DNA from: Glebionis coronaria
Lineage: Eukaryota > Streptophyta > Magnoliopsida > Asterales > Asteraceae
Direction: 5' to 3'
NCBI GenBank assembly: GCA_025667525.1
Contig: CM046878.1
Coordinates: 394,014,974 to 394,078,973, forward strand
DNA length: 64,000 nucleotides
Shown in pieces: positions 25,106 to 35,524 of the stretch. The translations under genes and the position numbers were made by a program. Below the pieces are notes generated by a model. That model worked only from the letters and a program-made list of their open reading frames with translations. It was not told where the DNA came from and did no database searches. The stretch's first letter is position 1. Each line of letters begins with the position of its first letter.

Positions 25106-25406
25106 TGTAGGTCCTTAATTTATTAGGATTATTGATGTGTTTGATTGATCTAAAAGAGAGAGGGAGAGAAGAAGAACTAGAGAGAGAAAGTAGAGAGAGA
25201 AAGGAGAGAATGGGAGAAACAAAGATTAACTTTGTAAAATGGGAACCAACAACCCCTCCTAACATGCTAGGAGGGGGTATATATAGCCCACCCTACATGT
25301 GGGCTTTATGGGTTATATGTTTACATAACTAGATCACGAGCCCATACTACGTATATATGTTGGAGTGACCGATCCTTCCTAAATACGTAAAAACGTATTT
25401 CCAACA
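25106..25406 (-). mobile_element. C1 3' LTR
   Basis: The 301-bp LTR reads on the minus strand from TGTTGGAAATACG to GGACCTACA. It differs from the 5' LTR by roughly ten changes, including a 2-bp indel in a GA-rich tract. Confidence 0.92.
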
Positions 25407-25419
25407 ATCTCCCCTAAGG
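25407..25419 (-). other. C1 polypurine tract
   Basis: The minus strand reads CCTTAGGGGAGAT just before the LTR start TGTTGG, the usual place of the plus-strand primer. Confidence 0.8.
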
Positions 25420-25489
25420 GAGGTCACTCCAATTTACAATGTCCTAAATGGTCTATAGCTCGTGATCTATGCTAACAATGATGTGACCG

Positions 25490-25550
25490 AGACTTTCTTT
25501 GGAAAAACGTATTTCCAACAATCTCCCCGTAAGGGAGGTCACACCATTTT
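25490..25550 (-). repeat. Duplicated LTR edge and purine tract in C1
   Basis: The segment that joins purine tract and LTR (AACGTATTTCCAACAATCTC and onward, with GGGAGGTCAC) is present at 25392-25428 and again, with small changes, at 25505-25541. The second copy is internal and not followed by an LTR. Confidence 0.8.
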
Positions 25551-28250
25551 ACAAAATCTTAAACCTAGCATACTATGCTTGAGTCTTCGATCTTGTTCTT
25601 GTGAATATGCTGATGTGATCTTTAAATTTAGTCTTGAGCATGTTTCCTTGCCTTGACCTTGTACATTCATCACTTGTGATATTCGCCTCTTCGTGACTTC
25701 ATGTTCCACATACTTATACCTTTATAAATTCTTGAAAGCTCCAGAGTTTGATACAGCGGAAGACTTGACTTTTAGACTTTCTTGAATTTATTGAAGTATT
25801 AAGTGTATGCAGTATAAGCATGTGTTGACGACTTCTTTTAGGTTTTACACCGCAATGCCACCTTCTTGTTACGCTACATAAGACAGTTAGCAACAAAAAA
25901 TATACACGGATGAAATGGCCTTGAACATTTCATTCTAATTCGGTAGCATTTTACCTCCAGTCAGTGAAGACCGTTGGACGATATTAAATATCGTACTTCT
26001 GGCAGGTAGTTTCAATTAAGAACCTCATTGACAAGATTTCGCAGGTAAACCCGTTCTCTTTACTCGACCGTCCAAAGCTGACTGCGAACATAGAGAGTGA
26101 GTCATTTGGATAATATTATCCGCATGATTTGAAGCCGTCAAATCTGATTCCTGGAACAAGTTTGATTCATTAAAGCGATCATTGCTTTCCAGTTGTCACG
26201 AGCTTGATTCATATAGAATCTTGCAAGTTACCTACCAAGTGCTGTTTGATGTTAACACTAGAAGGATTTCCACTCATCACTGTGAACACTATAGAGTGTC
26301 AGTCTGAGTGTTCTGGCAAGATCACTAAGATATTGCGTAGAGGCATGGAACGTGTTTAAGTTCAGTTTAGAATTAAACCAATGTTGCTTTCCAGTTATCA
26401 CAAGCTTGATTCATAAAGAATCGCACAAGTCACCTACCATGAGCTTTTTGATATTCGCTCAAGAAGGATTTCCATCTTCATTGTAAGTACTTTCGTATTA
26501 CTCGGATGTTCAACAAGATCATGAAGATTTTGCATAGGACTCTTAAGATCTTTCTTACTTTTCCCAGTGTGTGAAGAAGTAAGGAATAATGAAAGTGTGT
26601 CCTAATGAGATATTTTGATGATCTCAAATGGCTCTAGACTCGATCGTGCATTTTGGATTTTTTAGTGATCGGAGGCTGGAGAGGAGTGCCACCTTTTCAA
26701 TATCAATATATTCGGAGTGAATAAATTGATAGATAATGCGTTTTCTCCGTGTGATTAAAACAAATATCTTTTGAGATATATCTGAGTTAGCTGGGATGGG
26801 TTGTGCATTCCATCACTTGGTCCATGACGTCTATCTTCAATAACATATGAGTTGACCCGGTTTCTGTCTAAGGTTGTAAGGAGGGCTTATTTCTTTTCAC
26901 CCTTTATCATTACAATTCTTTTTCATTCTTCAACCCCTTCAATACTTACCAATACGTCATAACTAGCACCTTGTTGTGATTGTTATAGTGCTAACTTAAG
27001 TACTTGGTCGGCATTCAGCTACCTTCACAATATTTCTCCATCTTTCCTAAGGACTACTATTTCTAGCTATGGAATGTCCTTAGGAAGATTCCTCCGGTTC
27101 TAGAAGAATCATTGGACTTAACCTATCCTACCATCCTTATGTCACCACAATCGTCACCGTCATGAATAGAGATGTTTTGGGTAAGTGTATGTCACCATGA
27201 AATCCATTTTGATATTCAAATCCTTTTTGCTCCCCCTTAACATATGCCACGATATTCGAAATATTTCGCATATGTAGGAATGAGCCAGCACATTAAGTCA
27301 AACCATTGAATTGATTGATCTCATTATTAAATCACATTTTCTCCCCCATATTAAATATATTAACCCAATCGATGTTTTTAATATCAATTTATTTAATTGC
27401 ATTTTAAGAAAATTTGGGAAGAAAAATGCAAATCCAATTATCTTCATGATTTACACAAGCTCCCTCTCAAATTAATGAGGGTGTAATTGAAACGTAAATT
27501 AAATACCTTTTAAACACAAGTGTAAGGTATTTATTACGTGCAAAGATCATATATGATAATGTATTCACAATATTAGCAATTTACGAGGTTGGACCTGAAT
27601 GATAGAGAACATCATATAATAGAATCACATGGTTCTTGTTCACGAATGTTGGTCGCCTCGTCACGTCTGAAGTTATCTCTTGACACCATGTGTACTATTG
27701 ATATCGTTGTCTTAACACCAATTAGTGACCTTGGCACTTTCGGCATCAAAGATTCTGAACGTTTGACAATTGCTCCCCCTCAATTGTTAACCCGTGTTCT
27801 ATCGAAAGAGCTGTAGTCACCGTTTGAGTAGTCGCATCGTCGAGTATATAGATATCAATTGTAAATTGCTGCGGATTGTGGAGATGATAACTTAATAAAA
27901 ACAATATTTCTCTCGTTTTAACAAATAAATGCACTTAAGCGTACATATATTTGTGTTAGATTGTGTTATTAAGTAAACACAGCCCCTTACATGGTTATAA
28001 AGTAAACCATGCCCGAGAAAATTAATTCCCGTTGTTGAGTCAAAGCTTTCCGGTGAAATGCTTGACTTTAATGTGAAAAGCGGGTTACTATTGGAAATAA
28101 TAGCAAGCCATATGGAGCATGTTTAAAATATGTTAAACTTCTGCTCGAACTTTATTTACAACCCCGTGTCATTATTGAATGATATTTCTAGGATTGTAAA
28201 TATTATCGATTCCAGAAGACATGCTCTTTTTATCAAAACATATTTGAACA
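25551..28250. other. C1 non-coding interior
   Basis: About 2.7 kb where the pol gene of an autonomous relative would lie. No protease, integrase, RT or RNase H motif is seen in either strand. Two near-copies of a roughly 200-bp segment begin near 26180 and 26385 (shared phrases TTTCCAGTTGTCAC / TTTCCAGTTATCAC and CAAGCTTGATTCAT). The longest frame, 27589-27816 plus strand, shows no known motif. Confidence 0.55.
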
Positions 28251-28259
28251 CACAATTTT

Positions 28260-29790
28260 GAAAGATTTAGAAAAACCTTTTAAAAATTCTTGAAAAATTG
28301 TGTTCAAAGTTTTGAAAACCAATTACTTGAGCTTAAGATGTTGAATATCTTACAAAACGAGCTCAAGTCCGAGAAGTTGTAAACTTCCCATTGTTAAGGA
28401 TAAGTTACCATCAACGATAAACTTTCCTTTTAACTGAAGAGCGAGTCCTAAGCTGACATTTACTTAGAATTCGTTTTCATGAGCTTGAAAACTTTAAATG
28501 TTTTAATGTAAAGTTCATGACCGAGAAAGATGAATTTCTCGTTATGAGGAAAAGTTCTCTTATTTAAAAGATACACTTTCCTTGCTGAGCTTAAAACTTG
28601 GAATGCTTTAATACAAGCTCATGACCGAGAAAATTTAATTTCTCGTTATGAGGATACGTTATCATAAAAGATAAGCGTTCCTAAAATTGAAATCCGAGTT
28701 ACAGTCTGATATTTAACTGTAAGTGATTGTGCATGAGCTTAAAAACTTTGAATGTTTTGAATATAAACTCATGCCTGAGAAAGATTAATTTATTGTTGTG
28801 AAGATAAGTATATCATCGGTGATAAACTTTCCTTTCTTTGAGGTCCAGGGCATAATCTGTAATATAGTTATACGCCGTGTACACGAGCTTAAAATCTTTG
28901 AATAATTTTAATGCTAGCTCGTGTCCGAGAAAATTTAAATTCTCGTTTTGAGGGTAAGTTATCGTTGATGAGATAAATTTCCCTTTCTTTGAGGCACGGG
29001 TTACAATTTGTGATCCGACTGTAAGCCATATACACGAGCTTAAAACCGTTGAATAGTTTAATGTAAGCTCGTGTTCGAGAAAATTTAATTTCTCGTTTTG
29101 AGGGTAGGTTATCGTAGTATAGATAAACTTGCCTTTATTTGATGTCCGGGTCATTGTCTGTCATTTAACAATAAACCAATGTACACGAGCTTAAAACCTT
29201 TTGAATAGTTTTAATAATAGCTCATGTCCGAGATAATTTAATTTCTCGTTTGTTAGGATAAATTTATCATCGGCGATAAACTTTTCTTTATTTGAAGATC
29301 GGGTTATCGTCTGATATTTAACGATAAGCCATGTACACGAGCTTAAAACCGTTGAATAGTTTAAATGTAAAGCTCGTGTCCGAGAAAATTTAGTTTCTCG
29401 TTAGTGAGGATAAGTTTATCATCGGCGATAAACTTTCCTTTATTTGAGGATCGGGTCATCGTCTGACATTTAACGATGAGCCAGTTACACGAGCTTAAAA
29501 CCTTGGAATAGTTTTAATGTAAGCTCGTGTCCGAGAAAATTTAATTTCTCGTTTGTGAGGATAAGTTTATCATCGGCGATAAACTTTCCTTTATTTGAGG
29601 ATCGGGTCTTCGTTTGATATTTAACAATGAGCCATTTTACACGAGCTTGAATCCGTTGAATAGTTTTAATAATAGCTCGTGTACGAGAAAATTTTAATTT
29701 CTCGTTAATAAGGATAAGTTTATCATCGGCGATAAACTTTCCTTTCTTTGAAGTTCGGGTCACAGACTGTGATTTGACTATGAGCCATTT
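28260..29790 (-). repeat. 152-bp tandem repeat with two hairpins per unit
   Basis: The marker GAGCTTAAAA recurs at about 28329, 28481, 28587, 28735, 28883, 29035, 29186, 29338, 29491 and 29642, so the usual period is 151-153 bp with one short unit. Most units hold AAGTTTATC-ATCGGC-GATAAACTT, a 9-bp stem with a 6-nt loop, and GAGAAA-ATTTAA-TTTCTC, a 6-bp stem. Minus-strand frames at 28813-29154 and 29485-29763 are read-through of the repeat and not genes. The array begins just after the end of the gag fragment. Confidence 0.9.
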
Positions 29791-29801
29791 ACATTGTAAG
29801 C

Positions 29802-31192
29802 TTAACTACAACTCCCCTGAGGCACTTGTTTATCTGATATCAGCTTCTTCAGTAACCAAACTCTAAGAGTGTCCTTAGCTGAACGATATATAAAGTTCGG
29901 ACCGGTTTGTTTTTGTTGATCCTTGACTTTGGTACCTGCATTCTCATTTGGAGTTTGTATGCTTTTATATGGGTTAGCGATATCTATCTTAGAACCATGC
30001 GGGGATTCACAGTTTTCTTTTCTTGTGCCAGAGGGGACCTGAGGGGATGATTCACTTGTCTTAGCTGGCAAACATTTCCTTTTATAGAAAACCTTAAGTT
30101 CAGGCTTAAGTGATGTATCATCCTTTTTAATTTCCTCCCTATTAGTCTTAGTAGAATCAAAGACTATCCTATTTAAAGGGCACTCGTTTCCTACAAGATT
30201 GAAATTTCTACCAGTGGGGCACCAAACTTTACCAATGGGTTTGATTTTAGCTAACCACTGGATTTAATTCTATCATGGGAGTTCACCTCATGGAGGAATT
30301 TCTTGACACAAGAGTTATGATTTGCCTTAAATACACATTTCCTACATGTTTTACAAGTAGCATATTTAATGTCCGGGTAAGATCTAGAATTCCTAGATGA
30401 TTGATTGATGCTCCTAGGATATGACATGCTCCGGTTAGCAGTGTTGGGTAATCTAGAAGGCATCTGACTAGGTTTGAAATTTCTATCTCTTACTTGTGTC
30501 TTTTGAATAGCTTCCCGTAGACCAACTTTGTGGTGAACGTCATTTGAACTAGTTCGAGACGTGTTCTTTGGACTATGTCTAGGGAGACTAGAGGCAATCA
30601 TGTGATAAGGTCTTGCAAAAGCTGTTTTAGTCACATTGACCCTAGTTGTTGGAGTGACTGGTCTAGAAAGATGAACCATATCAACTTGGGAGGCAAACCA
30701 CAGTCTAGAGGATTGCGGTTGGTCGGATCTAAATGCAGTCAGTTGTCGGATGGACTGATTTTGAGGCGGTTTCCCCAAGATTGATGGTTTTTCAAGGTTA
30801 GTGTCCACACTAGTTCCTTTAGTTTTCCTCAACTCATTTTTCAAAGCCGCTATTGCAAAAACCTTTTCCTGAATTTGAGCCTTTAAAGTCTCATTCTCTT
30901 TGAGAAATTTATCTTGGGATGCCAATTTAGAGTCTAGCAACTTAATTTGTTTCAAAAGATTATCCTTTTCAGCTTTAGAATCTAGAACTTTTTGATCTAA
31001 TTTTCGTTCAAGAACGACGTTTAACTTTTCAAGTTTTACAAAATATTTTTCAAATTTGTTCGTTTTCTTCAAAAATTCAGGTTTGGCATCCTCAAGATCT
31101 TTTGATTGCTGAGATACGATCGTTTCGAGCTCTTTAATCTTTGAATCATAATCTGTTAACGAAGCAGTCATAAAAAAATTATCATGATGCAC
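29802..31192 (-). pseudogene. C1 gag C-terminal part
   Basis: The main frame is 30251-31192 (313 codons). Its first 140 residues form a coiled coil rich in K, E, L and Q, with IQEKVFAIAALKNELRK. A basic, serine-rich part follows, then a cysteine motif CKTCRKCVFKANHNSC near the end. This arrangement is typical of the long gag of C2-type copia elements (compare 57735-59577). After a frameshift and stop at about 30251 the sequence continues as GKVWCPTGRNFNLVGNECPL in another frame to a last frame ending at 29802. The protease that should follow is missing; the tandem repeat begins instead. Confidence 0.85.
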
Positions 31193-32040
31193 TATAACAT
31201 TCTAAGCAATCTCTCCCCCATTTTGACGCACATCGGATGAAGCTAAAGTGGTAAAACTATCACCCTTTCCATCCCATGTTTGTCATAATTAGGTTTAGAA
31301 TGCTCAACATGTGGTAGTTCATCGGAATAGACACCATATACAACATTACATTGTAACATATTTTTAGGCTCTTCATCATAAACGGGTATGGTGTCATCAT
31401 AAGAGATGTCTGTAACATTCCCGGACGTGTTGCTGATGTCATGCTTAACTGTTGATTCCATTTCCTTGCAATCGTTAGCAGCCTCCAATGCATCAATCGT
31501 ATGACCATTTTCCTTTTGCATCGTAGATTCTTGCACTCTATTATCATACGCTTGCTGAAGTTGGGATCTTTCATAAATCGAAGACGAGACTGATGTCATG
31601 AGTTTCAATATTGTACCACGAAAATCTCAAAGCTCGGTATGTGTATCTCGAAGAAATGACTGGAAAATCACTGAAATTTCAGACTTGATGATATTGAATT
31701 GGAGGAAAGGCGTGAGGTGTGTCATAAGAGACTTATATGAAAGTACCGATGCAGAGTGATTAAAGTCTTCATTTTGGATTTACTCGGCTAGTTGGTTCAA
31801 GATGATGAACAACAATTCCATGAATATGTGACGATCTTGACCGAAGAGTGTCACAAATTCGCTTCCTCTTTGAAGCCATGAAAGAGTCACAAGATGTGAC
31901 TGAAGTAGTCGAAACGGAGTTATACTACTTTCTCTAGCTTTGTCTTGCATTTGATGCAATTCGTCCTCTTGAGTCTTGGAATGCAAAGATTCCATTTCGT
32001 GCGATGATAAATTCTTGGACCCTTGTTTAGGAAAGTATCT
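31193..32040 (-). pseudogene. C1 probable middle gag remnants
   Basis: Two minus-strand frames, 31243-31608 (121 codons) and 31780-31995 (71 codons), lie directly upstream of the gag fragment. They are rich in E, D, Q and S as expected of the gag linker of this copia type, with HDISNTSGNVTDISYDDTIP, but I recognise no domain. The gag N-terminal domain and CCHC knuckle were not found. Confidence 0.35.
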
Positions 32041-33285
32041 TTTTCTCGGCTCAATAGTTACGTGATCAACTCAAACGTTGATAAACAAACCCGATACTAA
32101 TAGGTTAAATTACCTCGGCTCGTATCAAAATAAAATTAGCTTGAATAATTTAATACTCAAATCCAATAATGATGCGTGTAAACCAAATAATGCCTAAGTC
32201 TATTCCAAATTATGTAACATCTAGTTTCAGATTCTGATAGAAAGACTTGTTTCACGGCTTTTGTTCTTGGCCCAAACAGCACAACCGGCCCAAGTGAGTT
32301 GGAAAATGTCTGATTAGTTCTAGTCTAATACCCCAAATCACAATCAATATAAACCAAATCCAAAACCAATATCAGTTTTCAAGTGAGAGCAACTAGGCCG
32401 AATGATGGCCTAGATAATCAATTGACTAAATATTTAGTCGGGTCCAAACAGTGTTCTTATCACTAGCAATAAGTCGGTTGAACTATTAAAAGCCCAAAAC
32501 AAATTCATACCCACTTATTAGTATTACCACTTGAATGACTCTAAAATTAACTGATACGTTTTTGGTTAAAAAGGAAGTTGTAGTGACGCTAGTGGTGACT
32601 AATGAAGAGGTGGTCCCTCCCTATGTAGAATCTAATATCCTCCCTGTCATCTTATCCTTAGATAACGACAATAGATAACAATGGCCTATTCAATGCACCA
32701 ATTTCTGTTTATGTTACACGTATCAAAACTTCCTTTATGTATGTTCGTGTCATCTAGTAAAATATCAATAATGGGTCTATCTTAGTACCCCCTAACCGAG
32801 TACAATAACAAGCAAATCCTCCATACTCACACCAACGTCTCACAACCTAGTAACCTCCGTCCCCCTATTCTCACAAAACTGATCTATACTCCTTTCTCCC
32901 CACTCTGATCTATACTCCCAAACCCAATCTCAATACAATAAATAAACGAATCTCAAAATCAAATCTATCACCCAAGACAATCCGACTTAATTAACCTTTC
33001 GGTGACCTATTTTTGTTGTGCCGACAACAAAAAAAAAGTCAGAATCGTTTAGCCAAGAACACAAGAAAGTAAATATTCAAGATCTTGTAAAAAGGGTCTC
33101 ACGTAAGGTCTTTATGTTTGATTGCATGTTCGTTGATTTGGTTTTGATCGATGATAGTTTTCTTTTAGACTAAGATCTTGTGTTTTTTAAGGTGTGTTTT
33201 CAAGTTTGTATTGGAGGATAGACGTGTCTCGGTGTCGATGTTTGAGTCGTGTTGTGTGAGTGTTGTGTGATTCTATCGCAATGTT
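32041..33285 (-). other. C1 non-coding interior, upstream part
   Basis: No frame over 70 codons and no motif. In an autonomous relative this would be leader and gag N-terminus. A C-rich plus-strand stretch near 32820-32960 is the only compositional feature. Confidence 0.5.
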
Positions 33286-33289
33286 TAAT

Positions 33290-33560
33290 ATATTATTCCG
33301 TCGGAATGTTCAAGTATCCATCGCAATATCTTAAACCATCGCAATACCTATCATACCTCCCATCGCAAAGCTTATCATATCCATCGTAATATCAAACTGA
33401 TCGGAATGCTATCGGAATGTCACGATCGGAATGTCACGATCGGAATGTCACCATCGGAATATCATGATCGGAATATCACGATCGTAATAAAGCCATCACA
33501 ATAAAACCATCGTAATAAAGCCATCGGAATAAGTGATCGCAATGTAGAAACCCTTAGGTT
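33290..33560 (-). repeat. ATTCCGAT short-repeat array in C1 leader
   Basis: On the minus strand about 15-20 copies of ATTCCGAT, ATTACGAT and ATTGCGAT are spaced 12-20 bp apart, often as GATATTCCGATC or ACATTCCGATCG. The array lies about 0.5-0.75 kb inside the 5' LTR on the transcribed side. It shares the core TTCCG with arrays in A2, the solo LTR and C2. Confidence 0.85.
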
Positions 33561-34024
33561 TTTGCGATCGGAATACTAGATCGTAATGTGGATAATGACA
33601 AAAATGACAGATCGCAATATCAAAAACAAAAGTAAACCCTAGACAAACAAAAGTTGACTTGATCGTAATGTTGATTATAGAAAATATTGATACAGACAAA
33701 AGTTGATAATGAAAATGATATGAAATGACCAACATGACAAAAAGAAACAGAAAAATAAAATTGTTCCAAAATTTTTATAATAAAAAACAGGAATTAAAAG
33801 ATCATATCAAATAAGTGCACTTAACGAAAAATTGTGTGCACTTGACGAAAATAAGTGCACTTATTTTACGAAAATTGCTACAAATCATCAATCAAATCTT
33901 GATTTTCACGATTTTGAAATCATAACAAGATTTTATAATAATTTTTTTTCAAGATTTGAGCTTGATAAAATCAAAACCCATGAAAATCAATCAAAACAAA
34001 CACAAGAACAACCAATCAAACCCT

Positions 34025-34039
34025 GGCTCTTGATACCAA
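34025..34039 (-). other. C1 primer binding site
   Basis: The minus strand reads TTGGTATCAAGAGCC two bases after the LTR end CTACA. This is the tRNA-Met type site with the extra A that is common in this copia group; C2 has the same core. Confidence 0.88.
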
Positions 34040-34040
34040 T

Positions 34041-34344
34041 TGTAGGTCCTTAGTTTCTTAGGATTATTGATGTGTTTGATTGATCTAAAAGAGAGAGGGA
34101 GAGAAGAAGAACTAGAGAGAGAAAGTAGAGAGAGAGAAAGGAGAGAATGAGAGAAAGAAAGATTAACTTTTTAAAATGGGAACCAACAACCCCTCCTAAC
34201 ATGCTAGGAGGGGGTATATATAGCCCACCCTACATGTGGGCTTTATGGGTTACATGTTTACATAACTAGATCACGAGCCCATACTACGTATATATCGTTG
34301 GAGTGACCGATCCTTCCTAAATACGTAAAAAAGTATTTCCAACA
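34041..34344 (-). mobile_element. C1 5' LTR
   Basis: The 304-bp LTR starts TGTTGGAAATAC on the minus strand and ends CTACA. A TATA box (TATATATA, 34215-34222) is present, followed by a CT-rich leader (the GA-rich run on the plus strand at about 34090-34160). The duplication ACAAC follows at 34345-34349. Confidence 0.92.
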
Positions 34345-35301
34345 ACAACAAAAACGAAAATTCTTTCGTGACGTCAAGTTCTATTTTTGGGATGACCCTT
34401 ATCTATTTCGGACTTGTGCGGATCAAGTCATTTGACGTTGTGTGTTTAGCACCGAAGCTACTAATATCCTTAGAGCTTGTCATGAGGGGCCCACGGGTGG
34501 TCGCCATGGTGCTAATCTCACGGCGAAGAAAGTTTTCAATGCCGAATTCTTTTGGCCTACTATTTACCGAGATGCACACGCACTTATCAAGTCGTGTGAC
34601 TCGTGCCAACGTCAAGGAGAAGCCTCACAAAATGATGAAATGCCACAAAATATCATACAAGTGTGTGAGATCTTTGATGTATGGGGCATTGATTTTATGG
34701 GGCCGTTCCCATCATTTTATGGGGCATTGATTTAGAGAGGTCGATAAGAGAGAACCGACAATCTTGGTCGGATAAGCTTGACGATGCTTTATGAGCCTTT
34801 TGTACCGCCTATAAGACGCCGATTGGGTGCACTCCTTATAAGCTCGTGTATGGGAAGAATTGTCACTTGCCAATTGAACTCGAACACAAAGCTTAATGGG
34901 CCCTAAAGCATTGTAATGATGACATGGAGATCGCGAGAAAACACCGGAAAATGCAATTGAATGAATTAGATGAATTGAGGGACATTGCTTATGAAAATTC
35001 ATTGATTTATAAAGAGAAAACTAAAAAGTTTCATGATTCTAAAATTAAAAAGCGGGTTTTTAACGTTGGGTATCAAGTGTTGCTTTTTAACTCAAGATTG
35101 AAATTTTTTTCCGGCAAGTTGAAATCCCGTTTGTCCGGACCATTCACAATCACCCAAGTATTTCCTTATGGGACCATCGAGCTAGCTTAAAATGATGGTC
35201 CTAACTTTAAGGTGAATGGCGATAGGGTTAAGCACTACTTTGGTGGGGAAGTCCCTTCTTTTGGCGACCTCGACCAAGTCACCTTCCCCAATGATAATTA
35301 G
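34345..35301 (+). pseudogene. A1 integrase, right of C1 insertion
   Basis: The plus strand resumes with [16 protein letters not shown], hits a TGA after CADQVI, then gives the HHCC zinc domain ([12 protein letters not shown] ... CDSCQRQG) and the first core aspartate in [11 protein letters not shown] (frame 34442-34735). The rest of the catalytic core, about 140 residues, is missing: the sequence jumps at about 34736 to ENRQSWSDKLDDAL and then the C-terminal domain (34924-35190, with YKEKTKKFHDSKIKKRVF and SGPFTITQVFPYGTIEL). The frame after the TAA at 35188 still reads NFKVNGDRVKHYFG. A 15-bp direct repeat (34681-34695 and 34719-34733) lies next to the deletion. Confidence 0.9.
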
Positions 35302-35519
35302 TATTGAGGGGATCGAGTCGAGCTCATGAATCGGTAATAAAAAACGAGGTGCCTCGTGGGGGAGATCCCATGTTTATCCATGTACATATTATCACTTTCT
35401 AATGTTGTTAATGTGAGGGGATTTGTGCCCTTCCAACCTTTGTTCCGTGGTTGTTTGTGAATTGTGGTAATTTAGATCGTAATCATCATCTTGATTCAAG
35501 CCTCTCGTGTTCGTTTTAC
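35302..35519 (+). other. A1 3' untranslated region, left of A2 insertion
   Basis: Non-coding sequence after the last integrase motif. It is cut at 35524 by A2 and continues at 46513. Confidence 0.6.
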
Positions 35520-35524
35520 GTGAG
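35520..35524. other. Target site duplication of A2, left copy
   Basis: GTGAG lies next to the A2 LTR end (TGATAAC in plus-strand terms). The matching copy is 46508-46512. Confidence 0.9.

Larger units (their letters stand above)
25106..34344 (-). mobile_element. C1, non-autonomous copia element inserted in A1 integrase
   Basis: This is a 9,239-bp unit with two LTRs of about 300 bp (25106-25406 and 34041-34344), a primer site inside the right LTR, a purine tract inside the left LTR and an ACAAC duplication on both sides. Transcription runs on the minus strand. Internally it keeps only part of a copia gag (29802-31192 and possibly to 32000). Protease, integrase, RT and RNase H are absent; their place is taken by a long non-coding stretch and a 152-bp tandem repeat. 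LTR ends, primer site and gag type resemble C2, which is the likely family that supplied its enzymes. Confidence 0.92.

Noticed and set aside
25130..25220. GA-rich run as an independent microsatellite or promoter
   Set aside because: It is the CT-rich leader part of the C1 LTR seen on the other strand and occurs in both LTRs.
28813..29763. Minus-strand frames of 92-113 codons in the C1 repeat region
   Set aside because: They repeat the same peptide phrases because they cross the 152-bp tandem repeat; no independent gene is supported.
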